The notes: generated by a model not told the origin, from the letters alone. Positions 18,317 to 27,541 are shown, numbered from the stretch's first letter. The stretch is 50,238 nucleotides of DNA from Archaeoglobaceae archaeon (GCA_026985525.1 JALSQI010000016.1:1-50238), one strand, 5' to 3'. Program-made: numbers and translations.

Positions 18317-19903
18317 TTGGAAGGTATTCTTGTAGGTATCGTCGTTTACCTCATAATCTTGATGGCAATAGGGATTTGGGCTAATAGATATACCGAAAAC
18401 GAAGACCAGTACTTTGTTGGAGGAAGAAAAGTTTCGATAATTGCTGCAGCTTTGAGTGATAAAGCAAGCGACTTCAGCGGATGGCTTATGCTTGGTTACC
18501 CCGGACAGGCGTTTAAATCTGGGTTGGGAGCTTTTTGGGCGGCGGTAGGCTGTCTTTTTGGGACTCTCGCCGATTACGTCTTCGTCGGTCCAAGGCTCAG
18601 AATATATTCTGGTAGGTTTAGAGCTATTACCGTTCCAGATTACTTGGAAGCGAGACTCATGGACGACACAAAACTCATTAGAATACTCGGAGCTCTTATA
18701 ATTCTAATATTCATGACCGTTTACGTTTCAGCACAATATGCAGCTGGAGGAAAAGCTCTTGCTCAGGCTTTTGGGATTGGTGTAAACACGGGAGTTGTAA
18801 TAACGGCAGTAGTGGTAATGATTTACGTTCTAATGGGCGGGTTTTTTGCTGTTGTGTGGACAGATGTAGTTCAAGCAATGTTCATGGTTGCAACTCTCGT
18901 TTTAATGCCCGTTCTTGCTTTGGGTGTTCTGGGTGGTTTTGATAGAGCGACTGCTTTGATGTCCTCAACACACCTCGACCCCTTTGGAGGTAGAACCGGT
19001 TTTGCAGCGTTGGTTTTTGCAATAGGTTACGCATCTTGGATAGTTGGTTACTTCGGGCAACCCCACATAGTCACGAGGTACATGAGCGTTGAAGACCCAA
19101 GAAAGTTGAGAAGACCGGGCATATTTATAAGTGGAATATGGACTATTATAGTGCTGTGGGGAGCTTTCTTTTCAGGATTTTTGGGTTACGCTATGTTCAA
19201 AGCGGGTATAGTTCACGTATCGGACCCTGAAAGAATAATTCCTGCAATGGCAATGGTTTTGCTTCCCGGATGGCTTGCGGGATTCGTAATAGCTGGAATA
19301 TTGGCAGCTATAATGTCCACAGCAGACTCACAGCTTTTAGTAGCGTCTTCAGCTGTTGCGAGGGATGTTTTGCACATGGTTTTTGGAGTAGAATTAGAGG
19401 AAAATACGATGGTAAACTTGGGTAGGGTCGTAGTATTTACTTTAACGGCAATCGCAATATACCTCGCGTTAAGTGGTAGCAAAATAGTTTACGACATAGT
19501 CGCTACTGCGTGGGGTGGTTTAGCAGTAGGATTTGGACCAATAATTCTACTTACTCTGTGGTGGAGTAGGGTTACTAAGGAAGCGGGAATAGCTGGAATG
19601 GCGTATGGATTGATTTCTGAAGTGATCTTGGAATCTAAGATTTATGGTTGGGCGTTTAACGCTAAGGCACCGGGAATATTTGGAGTTATTGGTGCTAAAC
19701 TCGCAGGAGTTCCAGTATTCTTCGTAAACTTCTTTATTACTCTGGGAGTTATAGTTTTGGTCAGCCTTTTAACAAAGCCACCGGAAGAAGTCGTTAAAAC
19801 ACACAGAGAAATCTTCAAAAAAGTTCCAGTGGAAAGAGCAATTAGTCAGGCTGAACACGTAGCAAGATTTGCTGAGGAGATAGGTCTTATGCGAGAAAGT
19901 TAA
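18317..19903 (+). CDS. Sodium:solute symporter, PutP-like
   Basis: A 528-residue SSS-family transporter with about 13 helices. Strong PutP-like signatures: SDKASDFSGWLMLGYPG in helix 2, the region lining the Na+ and substrate site, and GILAAIMSTADSQLLVASSA in helix 9, whose Ser-Thr pair matches the Na2-site residues of the proline carrier. The substrate cannot be fixed: proline is the closest guess, but archaeal members may take up acetate or other small acids. The start is TTG 18317 behind GGAGGTGA. It is preceded by, and probably coupled to, the 54-residue membrane protein, and is divergent from wtpA. Confidence 0.87.
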   Translation: MEGILVGIVVYLIILMAIGIWANRYTENEDQYFVGGRKVSIIAAALSDKASDFSGWLMLGYPGQAFKSGLGAFWAAVGCLFGTLADYVFVGPRLRIYSGRFRAITVPDYLEARLMDDTKLIRILGALIILIFMTVYVSAQYAAGGKALAQAFGIGVNTGVVITAVVVMIYVLMGGFFAVVWTDVVQAMFMVATLVLMPVLALGVLGGFDRATALMSSTHLDPFGGRTGFAALVFAIGYASWIVGYFGQPHIVTRYMSVEDPRKLRRPGIFISGIWTIIVLWGAFFSGFLGYAMFKAGIVHVSDPERIIPAMAMVLLPGWLAGFVIAGILAAIMSTADSQLLVASSAVARDVLHMVFGVELEENTMVNLGRVVVFTLTAIAIYLALSGSKIVYDIVATAWGGLAVGFGPIILLTLWWSRVTKEAGIAGMAYGLISEVILESKIYGWAFNAKAPGIFGVIGAKLAGVPVFFVNFFITLGVIVLVSLLTKPPEEVVKTHREIFKKVPVERAISQAEHVARFAEEIGLMRES

Positions 19904-19907
19904 ATAG
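19899..19907 (+). promoter_or_regulatory. TATA-like element for hisG
   Basis: GTTAAATAG overlaps the last codon of the symporter gene and lies about 27 bases before ATG 19930, consistent with a leaderless hisG transcript. Confidence 0.4.
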
Positions 19908-19929
19908 ACGTCAAATTTTGCTAAGAAGT

Positions 19930-20835
19930 ATGATTAAGGTTTACTTTCCAGATGGGCATTTAGAAAAACCGGTGTGGGAATCCTTAGTTGAAGCGGGGTA
20001 TAAGCTACACAAGAGCAAGAGAGGTTACATGATCAGCGTAGATCACCCAGAAATAGTGTTCAAACAGGTAAGACCTCAAATAATGCCGTTTTACGTTATG
20101 ATGGGTAAAGGTGACGCTGGATTTACGGGAGAAGATATACTCGAAAACTCAAAGCTTAGGTATGACTTGAGTAACGTCGTAGTCGTCGAAAAACTGCCTT
20201 TAAGGCCAACTAAGTTGGTTGTTGCTATAAGCGAAGAAGTCTATCCAGACGTAAAGAGCATAGAAGACTTCAAACAAGTGGTAGGAGATAGAAAAGTGAT
20301 GTTCGCATCTGAATTTCCAGAGCTTGCTAAAAAGTACGCTGAAACAGTTGGCTTAAACGCTGTAGTTTTCGATCCAATAGGTAAAACTGAAGCGGCTTTG
20401 CTACCACCTGAGCCGGAAGCTGATTTGATACTCGAAGTCACAGAATTTGGAACAACTCTTAGAGAGAACGGGTGCAGGATAATAGATGTATTCAAAGATC
20501 CAGTTTACTCCGTTTTCATAGCTAACAAAGAAGCTTACGAAGATAGTAGGAAGAGGGAGTTAATGGACAACCTTATTACTGACGTAAGGGAAGTACTATC
20601 TTCGAGAAACCTCGTAAGCTTACTGTTCAACGTTCCGAATGAGGAAGACATACCTGCTATAAAAGAGTTCTTAGTTAAAGAAGGGTTTAATCCGACCATA
20701 TCCACTCTGGCTGGCGGCGGAGTAGCTATGCACATAATACTTGACAGGGCGAAAGTGAAGTTTCTAAAACCAAAGTTGAGGGAGTTAGGAGCGAGGAGAA
20801 TAGCTACATCTCCTGTAATAACTTTTGGAGATTGA
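19930..20835 (+). CDS. hisG: ATP phosphoribosyltransferase (long form)
   Basis: A 301-residue enzyme of the first step of histidine synthesis, condensing ATP and PRPP. The sequence has the long-form layout: catalytic domains with GDAGFTGEDIL, ASEFPELAKKYAE and the PRPP/phosphate loop around LILEVTEFGTTLRENG, then a C-terminal ACT-like regulatory domain of about 75 residues (NVPNEEDIPAIKEFLV... to GARRIATSPV), the site of histidine feedback in this family. ATG 19930 is preferred to the in-frame TTG at 19918 because of the TATA spacing and the usual MIKVYFPDGHL start. hisC, a later pathway gene, is also in the window but 24 kb away. Confidence 0.92.
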   Translation: MIKVYFPDGHLEKPVWESLVEAGYKLHKSKRGYMISVDHPEIVFKQVRPQIMPFYVMMGKGDAGFTGEDILENSKLRYDLSNVVVVEKLPLRPTKLVVAISEEVYPDVKSIEDFKQVVGDRKVMFASEFPELAKKYAETVGLNAVVFDPIGKTEAALLPPEPEADLILEVTEFGTTLRENGCRIIDVFKDPVYSVFIANKEAYEDSRKRELMDNLITDVREVLSSRNLVSLLFNVPNEEDIPAIKEFLVKEGFNPTISTLAGGGVAMHIILDRAKVKFLKPKLRELGARRIATSPVITFGD

Positions 20836-20872
20836 TTTTTAATTTAAATTTTTGTTTTATTTTTTGTTTTTA
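20836..20872. terminator. Bidirectional T/A-rich terminator between hisG and archease
   Basis: The convergent gap after hisG contains repeated T-tracts (TTTTTAATTT, TTTTTG, TTTTTTG, TTTTT), typical of archaeal termination. On the minus strand the archease gene ends nearby, followed by its own T-tract. Nothing else is seen in these 72 bases. Confidence 0.5.
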
Positions 20873-20907
20873 CGTTAAACGATTATGGATAAAGGTTTTT
20901 TTAGATT

Positions 20908-21321
20908 TTAGATGTCCACGATAAAAAATGCTTTGTAGAAGTCATTTTTTTCGACTTTAAACTTGTGGAGAGTTATAGCTTTTGGTTCTACTTTTACAGC
21001 TTCACTGCTAAGTTTTCCTCCCTTTAACTCCCCCTTTACTACTCCATCAACTTTTACTTTTACGTCTAAGGCTGCAAAGTGTTCGGCATCGAATAGGTAT
21101 AGCAACTCGTTTAACCAGTCGTAAAGTGCGTATTCCAGCTTTTCTTCTTCGCTCTCTCCTTCTAACTTTACCGTTATTTCTCTTTTCTCTTCGCCTTTAA
21201 CTTTTTCAGGGAAAACAAAAGCATCTCTAAACGCGAGAGTGGCATTTCTAAACAGTTCTTCCACTGTTTTTCCGTAAACTTCTATAGCTATATCCGCAGT
21301 ATGCTCAACAAACTTGTACAT
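20908..21321 (-). CDS. Archease, activator of tRNA ligase RtcB
   Basis: A 137-residue archease. Signatures: HTADIAIEVYGKTVEELFRNA at the N terminus, YDWLNELLYLFDAE in the middle and KAITLHKFKVEKN...AFFIVDI at the C terminus, where the conserved acidic residues bind Ca2+. Archease speeds guanylylation of the RNA ligase RtcB in tRNA splicing. RtcB is not in the window, but RtcA (RNA 3'-phosphate cyclase) is, at 47.8-48.8 kb. A TATA-like GTTTAATAA about 26 bases upstream predicts a leaderless message. It is divergent from mer. Confidence 0.95.
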   Translation of the reverse strand: MYKFVEHTADIAIEVYGKTVEELFRNATLAFRDAFVFPEKVKGEEKREITVKLEGESEEEKLEYALYDWLNELLYLFDAEHFAALDVKVKVDGVVKGELKGGKLSSEAVKVEPKAITLHKFKVEKNDFYKAFFIVDI

Positions 21322-21397
21322 ATTTTGAATTCTGTCTCAAATTATTAAACGTTTAGGAAATAGAAAAAGACTTATTGCGTGATATTTAGTGGCAAAC

Positions 21398-22381
21398 ATG
21401 AAATTTGGTGTGGAATTCGTTCCGAACGTAAAGCCTTATGAAATTGAATACTTGTCTTCGATAGCAGAGGATTTCGGTTTTGACAGCGTGTGGATAACTG
21501 ATCACTACAACAACAGAAATGCTTACTCGATACTTTCGATTTTGTCAATAAAAACTATGAAAGTTAGCCTCGGCGTCGGAGTTGCAAATCCCTATACGAT
21601 CCATCCAGCCGTAATAGCATCTGCTATGGCAACTATAAACGAAATGAGTGGTGGAAGGGCTATACTGGGGATTGCTGCTGGGGATAAAATGACTCTACAG
21701 AGGCTCGGAATTGGTTGGGATAAACCTCTTACGAGAGTTAAGGAAGCGGTTGAAATAATTAGAGGCTTGATTTCTGGAAATATAGTTAACTACTCCGGAA
21801 AAACGTTTGAAGTAAAAAACGCTAAACTCGATTACGGGATAGAAAAATTTCCAATTTACATAGGAGCACAGGGGCCAAAGATGTTGAACCTCGCTTCTGA
21901 GATAGGAGATGGCGTACTAATAAACGCCTCTCACCCCCTCGACTTTAAGGAAGCTTTTAAGTGTTTTGGAGAGTTAAAAAAAGGATTTGACGTTGTAGCT
22001 TACACTTCTATGAGCATAGACAAGGATAGAGAGAAGGCGAGAGAAGAAGCGAAAATAGTAGTATCTTTTATAGTGTCTGGTTCTCCAGATGTAGTTTTGG
22101 AAAGGTACGGCTTGAAAGAAGAAGCAGAAAAAGTTAGAAAGGCTTTAAACGACGCTTTTTCTGGTGGTAGCTGGGCTGACGTTAAAAAAGCTGTTAGCGA
22201 CGAAATGATCGACGCTTTTTCGATAAGCGGCACACCAGAAGAAGTCGTCGAGAGAATTGAGGAACTAAAAAAAGTTGGGGTAACTCACGTTGTTGCTGGA
22301 AGTCCGATTGGTGTCGATAAAGCTAAGGCAATAAAATTGCTTGGGAAGAAAGTAATACCAGTTTTCAAGGATAAAGTCTAA
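21398..22381 (+). CDS. mer: 5,10-methylenetetrahydromethanopterin reductase (F420-dependent)
   Basis: A 327-residue luciferase-like TIM-barrel enzyme that uses coenzyme F420 to interconvert methylene- and methyl-tetrahydromethanopterin; in Archaeoglobales it belongs to the C1 (reverse methanogenesis/acetyl-CoA) pathway. The signatures KFGVEFVPN, WITDHYNNRNAYS, GVGVANPYTIHP and GRAILGIAAGDK are almost identical to methanogen Mer. ATG 21398 is used because homologues start MKFG(I/V)EFVP and an AT-rich TATA-like element lies about 25 bases upstream; GTG 21389 is a weaker choice. It shares a 76-base divergent control region with archease. Confidence 0.96.
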   Translation: MKFGVEFVPNVKPYEIEYLSSIAEDFGFDSVWITDHYNNRNAYSILSILSIKTMKVSLGVGVANPYTIHPAVIASAMATINEMSGGRAILGIAAGDKMTLQRLGIGWDKPLTRVKEAVEIIRGLISGNIVNYSGKTFEVKNAKLDYGIEKFPIYIGAQGPKMLNLASEIGDGVLINASHPLDFKEAFKCFGELKKGFDVVAYTSMSIDKDREKAREEAKIVVSFIVSGSPDVVLERYGLKEEAEKVRKALNDAFSGGSWADVKKAVSDEMIDAFSISGTPEEVVERIEELKKVGVTHVVAGSPIGVDKAKAIKLLGKKVIPVFKDKV

Positions 22382-22408
22382 ATTTCGGTTAGAGCAAAAT
22401 CTAACGAA

Positions 22409-23731
22409 ATGAAGTACGTACTCGATGGAGAGGAAATAGACATATGGAGCGATGAGTATGTAGAATACCATTCAAAAAGCATAGCAGATTACGTAAGAGA
22501 GAACTTGCTAAAAAAAGACGTGTTTGGTGAAATAGTTGGAAAAAACGTCGAAAAAGAATTGGTGAAAAACGCCTTAATGAGTGGATCGAGCATACTGTTT
22601 AGAGGTAGAAAGGGATACGGCAAAACTACTTTCGCTAAGGCGATAGCAAAACTTTTGCCAGAAAAACTACTTGCCATAAAGGGTTGTAAGATAAACGACG
22701 ATCCAGTAAATCCAGTATGCTTTTCTTGCAGAAAAAAGCTCGAAAAAGGAGTAGTCGAACTTGAGTGGGTAAAACCAAGGTTTGTTAGAATATGCGGAGA
22801 TCCAATGATGACGACGAGACAGCTCATAGGTGGTATAAGTCTTCAGAAGATAAGAGAAGGTTACGACTTAGATAGCCCAGAAGTGTTTACTCCGGGAAGA
22901 ATTCTAAAAGCTAATAGGGGGATAGCTTACGTTGACGAATTGGGTGCAATTCCCTCAGCTTTACAAACTCTACTTCACGAATTACTTGAAGAGAAGCAGA
23001 TAACAACTCCTGAGGGGGATATAGTTCCAATGAAAATAGATGTTCTATTTATTGCTTCTACTAATCCTTCTAATTACAGAGGTGTTTCGGACATAAAGGA
23101 GCCTTTGCTCGACAGAATGGAGGTCATAGAAATTGGTCCTCCAGAAACAGTTGAGGAGGAAATAGAAATTGCGATGAGAAATTCAAACGAGTGGTTGAAA
23201 GAGAAAGTCATAATACCAGAGTGGCATAGAAAAACTTTGGCGAGAGTCGTTAGGCTTGCAAGAGGTGATGAGGTTAGGCTACCCGCTAAGGTGGAAGTTG
23301 AACCGTCTTGCAGAGCTACTATAAAAGTATTCGATCACGTGATGTCTTCTGCAGTAAGGAGAGGACACAAAGCTGTTATGATTTCTGATTACGGCGTTAA
23401 CGGAGATTTTAGTAATATAGTTTTGGGCGTAAGGGGTAGAATCAAATTAGAGTTTGAGCAGGAAAAAGTTGAAGAAGTCGTAAACACTCTCGTAAACGAC
23501 GCTCTCGAAATAACCTGTTCGGAAGTTTTTAATTCGATGCAGAAAGAAATGTCCTTATTAGCTAAGGAATTAAAGAAAAAAGAGGAAATAAACGTTTATA
23601 AAGATTACAAAGAATTTTCCTTCTTGCCAAAAGGAATGGAAGAATCGGCTCTTGAATTCATGCTTGAATCTCTTGCGAGGTGTGTTGAAGTTGCTGAAAG
23701 GAAAGGAGACGGAATATACATTTACGTATGA
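22409..23731 (+). CDS. ChlI/MoxR-like AAA+ ATPase with cysteine-rich insert
   Basis: A 440-residue AAA+ protein resembling the magnesium-chelatase ChlI subunit. Walker A is GRKGYGKTT (about 70-78), Walker B GIAYVDELG, sensor 1 FIASTNPS, and the arginine region follows in PLLDRMEVIE. Between Walker A and B a segment of about 45 residues carries four cysteines (GCK, CFSC, ICGDP), which could bind zinc. The next gene overlaps by 4 bases and encodes a VWA protein, giving the classic ChlI-ChlD or MoxR-VWA pair. Such pairs act as chelatases or as metal-insertion/remodelling machines; no CobN/ChlH subunit is nearby, so the target is unknown. Confidence 0.78.
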   Translation: MKYVLDGEEIDIWSDEYVEYHSKSIADYVRENLLKKDVFGEIVGKNVEKELVKNALMSGSSILFRGRKGYGKTTFAKAIAKLLPEKLLAIKGCKINDDPVNPVCFSCRKKLEKGVVELEWVKPRFVRICGDPMMTTRQLIGGISLQKIREGYDLDSPEVFTPGRILKANRGIAYVDELGAIPSALQTLLHELLEEKQITTPEGDIVPMKIDVLFIASTNPSNYRGVSDIKEPLLDRMEVIEIGPPETVEEEIEIAMRNSNEWLKEKVIIPEWHRKTLARVVRLARGDEVRLPAKVEVEPSCRATIKVFDHVMSSAVRRGHKAVMISDYGVNGDFSNIVLGVRGRIKLEFEQEKVEEVVNTLVNDALEITCSEVFNSMQKEMSLLAKELKKKEEINVYKDYKEFSFLPKGMEESALEFMLESLARCVEVAERKGDGIYIYV

Positions 23732-24900
23732 CTTGCAGTAGAAGACTTGAGGAGAGATATAGAATTCAATCTTTTTTGGAAAATTTGTGTGTTAGTTTAT
23801 TCGATGAAGAATTAACAAAAAAGCTCAAAAAAGAATCTCTAAAAGTTAGAGAGCTTGTGAAAGATAAAGTAGAGAAGGCTTCAATTAACAAGTCTATCTA
23901 CTACTTAACGAAGGAAATGGAAAAATTGGAAGGAACAGAAGAATACGAGAAAGCTTTTTCCATTTTTAGAGCTTGTTCGAATAAAAGAAGAGAATTGTGG
24001 GAAGAAGTTAAATCTTATATAGCTTCTGGAATTGAACCTGAAAATCCAATTGAAGTTTACGACTCTTTTAGGAAGGAAGTAATAGACGAAATGGAAACTT
24101 TTGGTTTAATAAGGAGAGAAGGTAATAGAATTTTTTTCACGAAAAAAGCTGAAAGGATTATTGCTAAGAGGGCTTTGAAATTTATACTCGAAAGGTTAGA
24201 TAAGTCAGATGGGTTAGATGAGTTCCTTAGCGGTAACTCAAACTCGTTGTTTCCGGAAAGAATTATTGAGTTCGACGAATTTTTGCACACTTTTGACATG
24301 ATTGACATTCAGGAAAGCTTAATCAACGAAATTAGAGTTAGTGGAAAGGTTGGGCTGGAAGATAACTTACTTGCGAGAGAATACGAAAAAACAGGTAAAG
24401 CTGTATTTATAATCTTAATAGATACGAGCGACTCTATGAAAGGAGAAAAACTTAAAGCAGCAGTAAGAGCCGCTTTAGCCTCTAAAATTCTGTTAGAAAA
24501 GAAAAACATAAGGAACTTCAAGATTTTTGCTTTTAATCATTCAGTTAGAGAGATGAAAGATGGGGATATAGTGAACCTTAGAGCGAGGGGCAGAACTGAC
24601 ATTTCCAAAGCTTTGATGAAAGCTGTCAACGTAGCTAAGGGTATGTCTCCAAAAGTTTTTCTTATAACTGATGGAGAGCCAACATGTCCTAATGATCCAG
24701 TTAAAAAAGCTATTGATGCAGCTGAAATGCTCGGAAAAGTTGAAGGATCATCCTTAGCCTTAATAATGCTCAGCAAGGACAAAAAGTATGATGAGTTTTG
24801 CGAAAGGATTACGAGGAAAGTAAAAAATTCTATTTTTATGAAACTTAATCCGGAAGATTTGAGTTTTGTACTCGTTAAAACTTTTACTCAACTAAGGTAA
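23728..24900 (+). CDS. VWA-domain protein paired with AAA+ ATPase (ChlD-like)
   Basis: A 390-residue protein. Residues 1-210 are mostly helical and charged, with no recognised domain. Residues about 220-385 are a von Willebrand A domain with a full MIDAS metal site: DTSDS, RGRTDIS and ITDGEPT. It overlaps the AAA+ gene by 4 bases (ATGA), so the two proteins are probably made in fixed ratio and work as one complex, the VWA part docking a substrate or partner through the MIDAS metal. It is convergent with rad50; the two genes overlap by 17 bases at their 3' ends. Confidence 0.8.
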   Translation: MTCSRRLEERYRIQSFLENLCVSLFDEELTKKLKKESLKVRELVKDKVEKASINKSIYYLTKEMEKLEGTEEYEKAFSIFRACSNKRRELWEEVKSYIASGIEPENPIEVYDSFRKEVIDEMETFGLIRREGNRIFFTKKAERIIAKRALKFILERLDKSDGLDEFLSGNSNSLFPERIIEFDEFLHTFDMIDIQESLINEIRVSGKVGLEDNLLAREYEKTGKAVFIILIDTSDSMKGEKLKAAVRAALASKILLEKKNIRNFKIFAFNHSVREMKDGDIVNLRARGRTDISKALMKAVNVAKGMSPKVFLITDGEPTCPNDPVKKAIDAAEMLGKVEGSSLALIMLSKDKKYDEFCERITRKVKNSIFMKLNPEDLSFVLVKTFTQLR

Positions 24901-27541
24901 TTCCATTCTCCTTTCTCAACTTTACAGCATTGCCTACTACTTCTTCGAAGCTGTCGTCATGACTTATTACGAATATCTGTTTGAAACCTTCTACTCTCGA
25001 AATCTGATTTGCTAAGTTTCTTCTCCTGATTTCGTCCATGTTTTGAGTTGGTTCATCGAAAAAGGCTATGCTTGTAGAAGAAAGCAACTTCAAAAGTGCA
25101 AGTCTTACTGCTATCGCTGCACACATTTGTTCTCCACCGCTCATTTGGGTTAGTTCTATCTCTTTTCCTCTGTAAATTGCTTTTATAGAGTAATCTTTTT
25201 CCCACCTTATCTCCCAAGAATAATCTTCCATCAGTTCGCAGAAAATTCTGTTAGCCTCTATAGATACGGCATCAGTGTAAGCTTTGGTTATTTCGGGTAT
25301 AGCTTTTTTGAATACGTCTCTCAAGTCTTTAACAAATAAGTACTTTTTTTCAACTCTTTTTTTCTCTTCTACTATTCTTTTCAATTCCTCTTCCACGCTA
25401 CAAAGCTTTTTTACTTCTTCTACAAGAGCGTTCGCTCTACTCTTTAACTCGTCAACTCTTCCCTTTAACTCGTAGTATCTCTTTCTCAGCTCTTCAACGC
25501 TTTCTTTAACGGAATAATAATTTTCTTCTGAAAAATTCTCTTCTTCAATTTTTAGCTCTTCTTCGATTTTTTCTATCTCTGCGCGCAGCTTCCTCGCTTC
25601 TTCACTTTTTTCTTTAACTTTTCTTTCTAAATCTTCTCTCTCCTCAGCAATCCTTCTTAGAGAAACGTACTCGTTTAATACTGGCTTTAACTCCTTAAGC
25701 CTTTCTTTACTCTTTTCAATCTCCTCTTTTAACTCTCTCAACTTTTTCTCTACTTCAGGGTACTCTTTTACCTCCCCTCTTAGCTTGAATGCTTTCTCTT
25801 CTAATTCTTTCAACTCTTTTAGCATTTCTTCTTTCTGTCTTAACCTTTCTTGGACTTCTGCAAGCTTTTTTTCTGAGCCTTTAACTTCTCTTAACTTCTC
25901 TCTAATTTCCTCTATTTTTTTAGTTCTATTCTTCAGCTCTTCTAACTCAGTTTTTATTTTCTCCAAATCTACTTTCTTTTCTTTTATTTCTTCTTCTATT
26001 TCTTCCAAGTTCTTGAGCTCAGAATTTATTTCTCCGAGCTTTTCTTCCATTTTTTTCTTTAGTTCTAAAGCTTTTTCAGCTTTTTCAAGTTTCAACTTCA
26101 AAGCTTTCAGCTTTTTCAACTTCTCTTCGAATTCTACCTTTCTCTTTTTTCCCTCTTCCACTATTCTGTTGCAATCCTCTTCGAGTATTGGACAAGTGCC
26201 TTTTAACATCTTTTCTATCTGTTCTTTGTCCATTCTTAGCTTTGTTTTTAGATAAACATAAGCTTCGTTTGCCTTATCTCTGATCTCTTCTACATTCTTT
26301 AACTTTTCAAGTTTTTTCTCTACTTCTGCTTTCTCTTTTATCAATTCTTCTTTTTTCTTGATTTTTTCAATTTTTTTACTTATTTCTTCAAAGAGGTATT
26401 TTTTCTGCTTTTCGAGACCGTTTATTTTTTCTTCAATAACTTCGAGTTCTCTAAGTTCATTTTCAAGTTTTTTCTCTACTTCTGCTTTCTCTTTTAGTTT
26501 TTCTACTTTACACCTCAAACTCTCGATATCAGAAACATTGGCTTTTAAGCTCTCAACTCTCTCCCTAATTGATTTTAGCTCTTCAACTTTTATGGTTAGC
26601 TCCATTATTCTCTTTTCAAGTTTTTCTTTGTATTTTTCCAACTTTTCAACTCTTTCTTCGATTTGTTCGCACTCTTCTGCTTTCTCTTTTAGCTCTTCAG
26701 CCCTTTTTTCAGCTTCTATTGCCTTTTTCAGTTCCTCTTTTTTGCTTTTAACTTCAGTTAAAACGGACATTAGTTCTCCTTTAACTTCTTCAAGCTTTAA
26801 CTTGCTTTTTTGAATTCTTTCCTTTAAATCTTCTAAGTTTTTTAGTTTTTCTTCTTTTTCTACCAAAATTTTGGATATTTTTTCTACTTCTCCTTTTAAG
26901 GAATTCATCAAGCTCTCAGTTTTTTCAAGCTCTTCTTTCCTTTTTTTCAGATTTTCAACTTCACTTTTAAGTTCCGCTTCTCTGACTTCTAAGTCTCTCA
27001 ATTTATCTCTTAACCAATTTTCATACTCTCTACTCCTTTCGTAAGCCTTTCTATAACTTTCCACACCTATGACTGGTGAAAACGTCGCTTCTCTTGCGTT
27101 TGGTGGATTTAAAAATTGAGAGACCATCATTCCCTGCCTAACTCCCATCACGTTTTCGAACATCGTTTTTGGATCGCTTTCAAATCCAAAGTTCTCTTTT
27201 ATCCAGCTGAGTACTTCTTCCCTGCCCTCAGCTATTCTTCCAAGCTCTAAATCCTCTACGTAGTATTCAGTGGTTCTACTTTCCTCTATTTTTCTTACGA
27301 CTCTGTAAAGCCTGTCATCTCTTCCTCTAATTGTAACTCTAATTTCACCTCTCTTTTCACCTCTCCTCAAAAACTCTCCTATCTTGTAAGGCAGGGAATC
27401 AAACAAAGCGAAGCCTATAGCCTCTATAATCGTTGTTTTTCCAGCTCCGTTCTCCCCCAGTATCGCATTTACACCCTCTGTAAAATTTAATTTTGTATCA
27501 GAATGACTTTTAATGTTTACGAGTCTTACTTCTATGATCAT
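24884..27541 (-). CDS. rad50: DNA double-strand break repair ATPase Rad50
   Basis: An 885-residue SMC-like ATPase that acts with Mre11 in break processing. Walker A GENGAGKTT lies in the N-terminal part, then two long coiled-coil arms, then Q-loop/signature LTQMSGGEQMCAA, Walker B IAFFDEP, D-loop and VISHDD at the C terminus. The central hook, normally C-P-x-C, reads CPILEEDC (Cys 450 and Cys 457), giving C-x6-C. Start ATG 27541 follows GGGAGGAG and overlaps the mre11 end by 32 bases; an upstream in-frame start at 27580 lacks support. It is in the same operon as mre11. Confidence 0.96.
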   Translation of the reverse strand: MIIEVRLVNIKSHSDTKLNFTEGVNAILGENGAGKTTIIEAIGFALFDSLPYKIGEFLRRGEKRGEIRVTIRGRDDRLYRVVRKIEESRTTEYYVEDLELGRIAEGREEVLSWIKENFGFESDPKTMFENVMGVRQGMMVSQFLNPPNAREATFSPVIGVESYRKAYERSREYENWLRDKLRDLEVREAELKSEVENLKKRKEELEKTESLMNSLKGEVEKISKILVEKEEKLKNLEDLKERIQKSKLKLEEVKGELMSVLTEVKSKKEELKKAIEAEKRAEELKEKAEECEQIEERVEKLEKYKEKLEKRIMELTIKVEELKSIRERVESLKANVSDIESLRCKVEKLKEKAEVEKKLENELRELEVIEEKINGLEKQKKYLFEEISKKIEKIKKKEELIKEKAEVEKKLEKLKNVEEIRDKANEAYVYLKTKLRMDKEQIEKMLKGTCPILEEDCNRIVEEGKKRKVEFEEKLKKLKALKLKLEKAEKALELKKKMEEKLGEINSELKNLEEIEEEIKEKKVDLEKIKTELEELKNRTKKIEEIREKLREVKGSEKKLAEVQERLRQKEEMLKELKELEEKAFKLRGEVKEYPEVEKKLRELKEEIEKSKERLKELKPVLNEYVSLRRIAEEREDLERKVKEKSEEARKLRAEIEKIEEELKIEEENFSEENYYSVKESVEELRKRYYELKGRVDELKSRANALVEEVKKLCSVEEELKRIVEEKKRVEKKYLFVKDLRDVFKKAIPEITKAYTDAVSIEANRIFCELMEDYSWEIRWEKDYSIKAIYRGKEIELTQMSGGEQMCAAIAVRLALLKLLSSTSIAFFDEPTQNMDEIRRRNLANQISRVEGFKQIFVISHDDSFEEVVGNAVKLRKENGITLVE

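Noticed and set aside
21346-21355. Palindrome TAAACGTTTA in the archease/mer divergent region
   Set aside because: Short and AT-rich; it merges with the archease TATA box. Not enough to claim an operator.
25785-26813. Long plus-strand open frames (about 150 residues each) antisense to rad50
   Set aside because: They are Ser/Phe-rich mirror images of Lys/Glu-rich coiled-coil codons, with no start signals or domains.
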